Shown here one piece after another: positions 5,748 through 10,030 of a stretch of DNA of 10,030 bases. The stretch's first letter is position 1. Every line of letters starts with the position of its first letter. Position numbers and translations under genes: made by a program. The notes beneath the pieces are model-generated. The model ran no database searches. It was not told the origin of the DNA and saw only the letters and a program-made list of their open reading frames with translations. Source of the DNA: Candidatus Bathyarchaeota archaeon. Lineage in GTDB: Archaea > Thermoproteota > Bathyarchaeia > Bathyarchaeales > Bathycorpusculaceae. The stretch lies in contig PIYA01000025.1 in assembly GCA_003601785.1 (NCBI GenBank), forward strand, positions 1 through 10,030. Reading direction: 5' to 3'.

Positions 5748-7441
5748 ATCTTCGCCTCAACATTTATCGGATGTGAGATATCAAGAGAGTTTTCTGACAC
5801 TGGATAGTTTTCATACTCAACCGTCCAATAATCTCGAAATCTCCTTTTCAAATCTTCATTTACCTTCGTCTGTTGTGAGGTTTTCACTTTAAGCCATAAC
5901 GTGGCTCCCTTAACATGCTTCAAAATTTCACCGTTTCTAGCGACTATTTCTCCACCTTTAACAGTGTACGCCGCTCTTCTGAAGGCTTTTCTCACAATCT
6001 TGTAATCTCTGGATGGATCTAACTCTTCAGGATTTATCTTATACACGGCTATGTCGGCGTCGGCTCCAACTCCCAGATGCCCCTTATCTTTTAAGCCTAA
6101 GGCTTTAGCTTGACCAGCCCTAGTCATAACTGCGATTTCGTAAAAGTCTAATTCCCGAGTTATGGATGGGAGCAAACTTTTGCTCTGCGCCCTTCGATTG
6201 ATCTTTTTCATCGTTGCCTCTCTCGCCCTTCTGCTCATGAGCCATGAAATTATCCTCGGATAAGCTGTAAACGGTCCGGCGTTAGGATGATCCGTTGTTA
6301 AGAAAATTTTCCAAGGATCCTTAATTAGTAATGCTAGTTCTAAGCCTATGGACCACTGCATTGCGTGGACGTAGCTTTTCCGTCTATAACGAAACGGAAC
6401 TATGCCCACGCTTGTTTCTGTCTCCACATCTTGGTTTGTCCATTTGCTTCCAGTTAATTCGTGAAGTGTGTATTGAAATGGTGCGTCAGCGGTCATCGTT
6501 GTTGTATCTGTAAACACAACCTGACCCATATCTAAGGTTACGTGAGAATGATTGTTGACATATCTTGCGATTTCTTCAGCTCCAGACCTCAGAGTCTTCC
6601 AGTCTGAACCCTTAAAGGCGCTGAACTGACAATGGGTTATGTGAATCACAGGCTTATCGTCAGCGGCTAAATCTTCAACGCATTTCATGGTCTCCAAAGT
6701 TGTGGTGTAATTCCCAGGCTTTCCAAGGTTGTTTGTGTGAACGTGAATTGTGTGGGGCAGGTTCAACAGCTTGTTCACTTTGCATAGTCCTCGTATGATC
6801 TCCCTTGGTGTGATGTTGAAGTTTGGAACCTGCTCGTCGAGACTGTGAACATTATGTCCGAAGCCCCAAGCTTCTACACCTCCTGGATTAACTATTTTTA
6901 CAGCGTAACCCTTCGTTGAAGTCATAAGCCAAGCCACGTATCTTGCGCATTCTTCAATTCTTCCATTGCTTAAGTGTTCAAGCACAAACCACCAGTCGCC
7001 TAGTAAAGGAAAAGAACCCTTGTCAACCATAGGCGTATCATTCAACTCTTTGTGGGTGTGTTTAGCCATTAAGGGAGGCATGGCTGGGTTCATTATTGTT
7101 GTGTAACCCATCCTTGAATAACGGTAACCCGTTGTGAAGGTTGATGGAACGGAATGTCCGCTTCCAGACCTTGTTGTAGCTGTCTTTCTTTCAGAATATT
7201 TAAAGTGGTCTTCAGGTCTTAGAAGTCGCCCAGCGTTTACCTCTGAACCCGCGATGTGGCAGTGGATGTCAACTCCTCCCGGCATGACGAGCATTCCTGA
7301 GGCATCAATTTCTAATGCCTTACGCTCGTTAACTCTTTCAACAATCTTTCCGTCTCTAACCGCAATATCCATTTTTTCTCCTTTAACTCCATTAATAGGG
7401 TCGAAAACAAAGCCGTTTCTTATTATAAGCTCCATTTTCAA
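5744..7441 (-). CDS. fwdA: Formylmethanofuran dehydrogenase subunit A
   Basis: FwdA is the amidohydrolase subunit that condenses formate from FwdB with methanofuran at a dinuclear zinc site, reached through an internal tunnel. The protein (565 residues from TTG) begins with a small beta domain (IIRNGFVFDPINGVKGEKMD). It then has the metal motif DIHCH (H60, H62), the candidate carboxylated lysine in AVKIVNPGG (K182), HVH (233-235), HITH (267-270) and the catalytic Asp in TTDHPNAG (D384). The C-terminal beta part includes GHLGVGADADIAVY. Length fits the family. Start choice: TTG at 7441 has GGAG (7447-7450) 5 bases upstream and overlaps the fwdB stop as TTGA. ATG at 7435 (two codons in) fits homologue N-termini but lies 11 bases away. 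Its stop overlaps the fwdC start. The active-site residues appear complete. Confidence 0.97.
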   Translation of the reverse strand: MKMELIIRNGFVFDPINGVKGEKMDIAVRDGKIVERVNERKALEIDASGMLVMPGGVDIHCHIAGSEVNAGRLLRPEDHFKYSERKTATTRSGSGHSVPSTFTTGYRYSRMGYTTIMNPAMPPLMAKHTHKELNDTPMVDKGSFPLLGDWWFVLEHLSNGRIEECARYVAWLMTSTKGYAVKIVNPGGVEAWGFGHNVHSLDEQVPNFNITPREIIRGLCKVNKLLNLPHTIHVHTNNLGKPGNYTTTLETMKCVEDLAADDKPVIHITHCQFSAFKGSDWKTLRSGAEEIARYVNNHSHVTLDMGQVVFTDTTTMTADAPFQYTLHELTGSKWTNQDVETETSVGIVPFRYRRKSYVHAMQWSIGLELALLIKDPWKIFLTTDHPNAGPFTAYPRIISWLMSRRAREATMKKINRRAQSKSLLPSITRELDFYEIAVMTRAGQAKALGLKDKGHLGVGADADIAVYKINPEELDPSRDYKIVRKAFRRAAYTVKGGEIVARNGEILKHVKGATLWLKVKTSQQTKVNEDLKRRFRDYWTVEYENYPVSENSLDISHPINVEAKI

Positions 7442-8745
7442 GGATTCTCCATCTGCTCAGCTTTTTTTCTTTTAACCTCTGAAAGAATAATCCTCAATAT
7501 TTCTTCATCTGAAAGAATTCCTTCCGGTGGCTCCACAATTTTTTTGAGAGGCAGAGGCACATGATCCATGCGGTAGGCTGTTCCACCCGATTCTATGCCA
7601 ACGAAGGTTGAGGGCAAGACAACATCAGCCATCCTCGCCGTAGCACTCATGTGCGGATCCACAACTATCAACGGGTTTTCCGCTAGGTGTTCAGCGGCTT
7701 TCCTGGGAAGGGATGCTACAGGATCCGAAGCGACTACGAGAGCCGCGTCTGACTCTTCGCGTAACAAGATGTCCACGGCGGATGTTTCTCCAGGGTTGTA
7801 TCTTGGATATCCTAGGGAAAAGTCTACAGCGTACGGGTAGCCAGTCTGCCACGTGAGAATCATGTCTGCTCCAGTGACGTTGAAGTGTCCTCTCATGGGC
7901 ATTGCGATAAACTTTGTCAGTTTGTTCAAGTCGCTGACCAAGGATAGAACCGCGTCGATGTTTCTGTTCTTGCCCCTAGTCATCGTGAGTCCTGAACCGA
8001 AGAACAGCGCGCCGAAGCGGCATTCAACCATAGTGTCGGCGATCTCTTCTAAGCGTTCTGTTGGTATTCCAGCAACTTCGTCCACGTCTAACTCTTGATC
8101 TCTGATTAACGCTCTTAGGGCTTGTAAAACCTCATAGTCCATGTTCGGTTTAATCTGTAAGAAGATGTCAGCCGTTTCAGCTGTTTCAGTCTTCCTAACA
8201 TCCACGACTATAAGTTTTCTCTTCTCCTTCTGAAATCTTCCTTTTCGGAAAATAGTGTATCTTTCCATGTGTCTTGGATGCGCGATTAACGGGTTGCTTC
8301 CCCAATAAACGATAAGGTCTGCCCTATGCCTAACTTGTCCAAGGGTAGCTGATGAAATTCCAACGTCTTGAATGCCTAAGGTGGACGGTCCATGACAGAG
8401 GGTTGACGTGGTGTCTATCACTCCACCTATTTCCTCTGCTAATTCAATTCCTGCGCTTACGGCTTCACAGCTCGTCATGCTCCAACCGTACAAAAGCGGA
8501 TAGTTTGCTTCAGTCAAGATTTCAGCGGCTCTGCTCACAGCCTCTTCATATGAAACCTCAAAAAACCTACCGTTTTTCCTCACGAGAGGCTTCAAGACTC
8601 TATGTTTGCTGTAACCCAAAAATTTCGCTTTGCATAGTGCACAACCATTCTTAACCTTGACGACTTTCTCATCTTTAATCGTGAGCTCTAAATCGTCGCA
8701 TAGGCATCCGCAAACCGGACACGTCACATGCTTAACGGTTCTCAT
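7438..8745 (-). CDS. fwdB: Formylmethanofuran dehydrogenase subunit B (W/Mo-pterin catalytic subunit)
   Basis: FwdB reduces CO2 to formate, or the reverse, at a tungsten or molybdenum bis-pterin centre and belongs to the formate dehydrogenase/DMSO reductase fold. The N-terminus has a Cys cluster for a [4Fe-4S] centre (C9, C12, C14, C16, then C35 and C38). C117 in STLCHGPSTLG is the expected metal ligand. It is encoded by a normal cysteine codon, not selenocysteine. Further pterin-fold segments include VYWGSNPLIAHPRH and ALVVASDPVASLPRKAAEHL. At 435 residues it is the usual family length, shorter than formate dehydrogenases because the last domain is the separate FwdD. ATG at 8743-8745 overlaps the fwdD stop as ATGA, with AGGA 10 bases upstream. 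Whether the enzyme uses W or Mo cannot be read from sequence. Confidence 0.97.
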   Translation of the reverse strand: MRTVKHVTCPVCGCLCDDLELTIKDEKVVKVKNGCALCKAKFLGYSKHRVLKPLVRKNGRFFEVSYEEAVSRAAEILTEANYPLLYGWSMTSCEAVSAGIELAEEIGGVIDTTSTLCHGPSTLGIQDVGISSATLGQVRHRADLIVYWGSNPLIAHPRHMERYTIFRKGRFQKEKRKLIVVDVRKTETAETADIFLQIKPNMDYEVLQALRALIRDQELDVDEVAGIPTERLEEIADTMVECRFGALFFGSGLTMTRGKNRNIDAVLSLVSDLNKLTKFIAMPMRGHFNVTGADMILTWQTGYPYAVDFSLGYPRYNPGETSAVDILLREESDAALVVASDPVASLPRKAAEHLAENPLIVVDPHMSATARMADVVLPSTFVGIESGGTAYRMDHVPLPLKKIVEPPEGILSDEEILRIILSEVKRKKAEQMENP

Positions 8746-9155
8746 CGGTTAAGCTTCCTAAACTGTTTCTTCAGAAGCTCCTCTAGGCTTAGAACAGGCT
8801 TTTCCGGAGCTGGTTCAACCTCCGCTTGGGTTCCTTTAAAAGAGGGCATGCCTACACTGTCCGTTTCTGGATCAACTACACCGTTTATCCATGGACCGTA
8901 AGGTACAAAAATTATTCCGGAGTGCTTACCCCTCGTGGATTTTAACGCTTTTAAAATCGTTGAACCATGTTTAGTTGAAACCTGAACGTTTGTCCCATCC
9001 TTTATCCCAAGTCTTTCCATGTCTCTTGCATCCATGTAGCAGACCGAAACACTTTCCATGTAGGCTTTTGAGAACTTTCCATACTCCTTCCAGAAGCCCT
9101 GCTTCACAGTTCTTCCTGTTACTAGAATAACTTTCAATTTTTTCCTCTCACTCAT
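8742..9155 (-). CDS. fwdD: Formylmethanofuran dehydrogenase subunit D (molybdopterin dinucleotide-binding)
   Basis: FwdD supplies the C-terminal pterin-dinucleotide-binding barrel that completes the FwdB active site. Characteristic segments are VILVTGRTVKQG (9-20), YMDARDMERLGIKDGTNVQV (40-59), IFVPYGPWINGVVDPETDS (82-100) and MPSFKGTQAEVEP (103-115). The length of 137 residues is normal. It heads the operon, and its stop overlaps the fwdB start. Start uncertain: ATG at 9155 is taken here, but GGTGG touches it with no spacer. A TTG at codon 7 (9135-9137) has GAGAGG (9144-9149) 6 bases upstream and would give an N-terminus MKVILVTGRT, as homologues have. If the transcript is leaderless the ATG is right; if it has a leader the TTG is likely. 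Confidence 0.95.
   Translation of the reverse strand: MSERKKLKVILVTGRTVKQGFWKEYGKFSKAYMESVSVCYMDARDMERLGIKDGTNVQVSTKHGSTILKALKSTRGKHSGIIFVPYGPWINGVVDPETDSVGMPSFKGTQAEVEPAPEKPVLSLEELLKKQFRKLNR
9144..9149 (-). promoter_or_regulatory. Ribosome binding site for an alternative TTG start of fwdD
   Basis: GAGAGG on the minus strand lies 6 bases before an in-frame TTG at 9135-9137. It is the best Shine-Dalgarno match near the fwdD 5' end and points to a protein six residues shorter than the ATG version. Confidence 0.45.
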
Positions 9156-9188
9156 CCACCGTTCAGCTCGTGTTGGCTGATTGTTCTA

Positions 9189-9198
9189 ATGTTAAACC
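9189..9198 (-). promoter_or_regulatory. Weak putative TATA-like element for the fwd operon
   Basis: The minus strand reads GGTTTAACAT. A start about 25 bases downstream would fall near 9168, some 12 bases before the ATG at 9155. The match to an archaeal TATA box is poor, and another AT-rich segment (GTTAATTAGG) lies just upstream. Confidence 0.25.
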
Positions 9199-9202
9199 TA
9201 AT

Positions 9203-9247
9203 TAACGTTTGTTTGTGTAGAGAAAAACTTTTAGCTTCTAAACGTTA
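9203..9247. promoter_or_regulatory. Inverted repeat pair in the fwdD divergent promoter region
   Basis: TAACGTTT (9203-9210) and AAACGTTA (9240-9247) are perfect 8-base inverted repeats, each with an AACGTT core, with centres 37 bases apart. They flank the putative rightward TATA box. They could be paired operator half-sites for both divergent genes. AACGTT also occurs in coding DNA here, so chance is possible. Confidence 0.3.
9222..9235 (+). promoter_or_regulatory. Putative BRE/TATA promoter of the second membrane gene
   Basis: GAAAAACTTTTAGC combines a purine-rich BRE-like run with a TATA-like segment. A start site about 25 bases downstream would lie near 9258, leaving a leader of about 17 bases that includes GGTG before the ATG at 9276. 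Confidence 0.35.
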
Positions 9248-9275
9248 TGTAGTTTTCTAATATCTGGTGTAGTGA

Positions 9276-10030
9276 ATGACACAACATCTCTCGGCGAAGG
9301 AAACAGCTTTAGTCGCCGTTTTTGCGGCCTTAATAGTGATAATTACAAGGCTCCCTGGGATTCCTATAACTTTAGGGATTCAAACGGCAAGCATCGAGTT
9401 TTCGGTTCCGCTGTATCCCTTGGCTGGTATTCTTCTAGGGCCATGGGTTGGAGCCTTAGCGGTTCTCATCGGAAACTTCATTGCGTGGGTGATTCCGAAA
9501 TCCACAGTGTTAGGCTTGTTACTTGTTCCAGCGGGGGCCCTTGCAGCCTTATGCTCTGGTTTCTTGGTTAGAAGAACCAGATGGACTAACTGGAGAAATG
9601 CGGCGATTTTGCTTGCCATATTGATTGCGCTTTGGTATGCCACACCTTTAGGGTTTGAGGCTCCTCTCTATCCGTTTTTCCTACACGTTCCCGCCTTAGC
9701 CTTAATTCTAATCTTCAGAGGAAAAATCTTAGATTTCGTGAACAGCACTTCCAAGAGGCTTGTAACCATCGGAATTGCAATTGCAAGTTTTGCGGGTGTG
9801 ATGGCTGATCACATGTGGGGCAACATAATGTTCATCACAGCGTTGAACTATGTTGTGGACATGAAGGCTTTCAGAAACTCCTTAAGAAATATAGGCATGG
9901 CTATAAGCTTAGGTTTCTCGTCTAAGAATCCTATGCCCGGCTGGGTTTATGAAATGACCACGAATCCAACTTTAGGTGATTTTTTCATGCTCTCTCTTCC
10001 TGTGACAGCTGTTGAAAGGGTATTTTTCAC
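9276..10030 (+). CDS. Partial membrane protein, second ECF S-component-like gene
   Basis: This reading frame starts at ATG 9276, immediately after an in-frame TGA (9273-9275), so no earlier start is possible. It stays open to the right edge: 251 codons with no stop. The protein begins MTQHLSAKETALVAVFAAL, a common start for ECF transporter S components, with an AxxxA pattern (AVFAA, 14-18) of the kind used to contact EcfT. Several helices follow (about 10-25, 42-72, 78-98, 108-122, 133-147 and 162-190), then a conserved-looking ADHMWGN (177-183) and LPVTAVERVFF at the edge. It is longer than typical S components of about 180-220 residues and may belong to a longer archaeal subgroup. GGTG lies 6 bases upstream. 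It is divergent from fwdD, sharing a 120-base promoter region. Substrate unknown. Confidence 0.75.
   Translation, partial: MTQHLSAKETALVAVFAALIVIITRLPGIPITLGIQTASIEFSVPLYPLAGILLGPWVGALAVLIGNFIAWVIPKSTVLGLLLVPAGALAALCSGFLVRRTRWTNWRNAAILLAILIALWYATPLGFEAPLYPFFLHVPALALILIFRGKILDFVNSTSKRLVTIGIAIASFAGVMADHMWGNIMFITALNYVVDMKAFRNSLRNIGMAISLGFSSKNPMPGWVYEMTTNPTLGDFFMLSLPVTAVERVFF

Noticed and set aside
7134..7475. Rightward 113-codon frame opposite fwdA
   Set aside because: It is entirely opposite strongly conserved fwdA codons and has no family features.
8388..8399. Selenocysteine at the FwdB metal ligand
   Set aside because: Some FwdB proteins carry selenocysteine here, but this gene has a standard Cys codon in CHGPS and no in-frame TGA.
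9163..9180. Short hairpin (TCAGC / GCTGA) just upstream of fwdD
   Set aside because: The stem is only 5 base pairs with an 8-base loop and no T-run or other riboswitch features follow.
9272..9571. Rightward frame starting with GTG at 9272
   Set aside because: Its translation lacks membrane character and looks like no protein family, while the overlapping frame from ATG 9276 encodes a long hydrophobic protein open to the window edge.
9380..9643. Leftward 87-codon frame
   Set aside because: It lies wholly opposite the second membrane gene and shows no recognisable features.

Overview
The window looks like anaerobic archaeal DNA. It carries the four-subunit core of formylmethanofuran dehydrogenase (FwdD, FwdB, FwdA, FwdC) followed by methenyl-tetrahydromethanopterin cyclohydrolase (Mch). 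These enzymes of the archaeal C1 branch are used in methanogenesis and in the archaeal Wood-Ljungdahl pathway. Intergenic gaps are short and AT-rich with TATA-like boxes, Shine-Dalgarno motifs precede most genes, and TTG start codons are unusually frequent. The nearest match may be a Bathyarchaeia-like or Archaeoglobus-like lineage, but this is inference. Nothing here proves methanogenesis: no mcr, mtr, ftr, mtd or mer is present.

Layout. Bases 1-72 may hold the last codons of a rightward gene cut by the left edge. Bases 101-3228 hold a leftward three-gene cluster: a coiled-coil protein of unknown function, a eukaryotic-type PPP phosphatase and a RimK-type ATP-grasp glutamate ligase. A rightward gene (3347-3952) encodes a six-helix membrane protein resembling the substrate-binding S component of an ECF vitamin transporter. 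Its stop codon overlaps that of mch. The leftward operon fwdD-fwdB-fwdA-fwdC-mch fills 9155-3949 with overlaps or very short gaps. Divergent from fwdD, a second S-component-like membrane gene starts at 9276 and runs off the right edge.

How they fit. FwdB/FwdD hold the tungsten or molybdenum pterin site that interconverts CO2 and formate. FwdA is the dinuclear-zinc amidohydrolase that joins formate to methanofuran, and FwdC is the scaffold. Mch acts two steps later on methenyl-H4MPT. The ATP-grasp ligase could add glutamate to H4MPT or F420 (MptN/CofF type), which would tie the left cluster to the same pathway. It could instead modify a protein, with the phosphatase and coiled-coil protein forming a separate post-translational system. 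The two S-component-like proteins suggest uptake of small cofactors or precursors, substrate unknown.

The points most worth a second look are the coiled-coil/phosphatase/ligase cassette, a protein-like extension just past the phosphatase stop codon, the recurrent TTG starts with TTGA stop/start overlaps, and palindromic or inverted-repeat elements in the two divergent promoter regions. No tRNA, rRNA, CRISPR array or insertion sequence was recognised, and no stretch above 300 bases lacks a gene.
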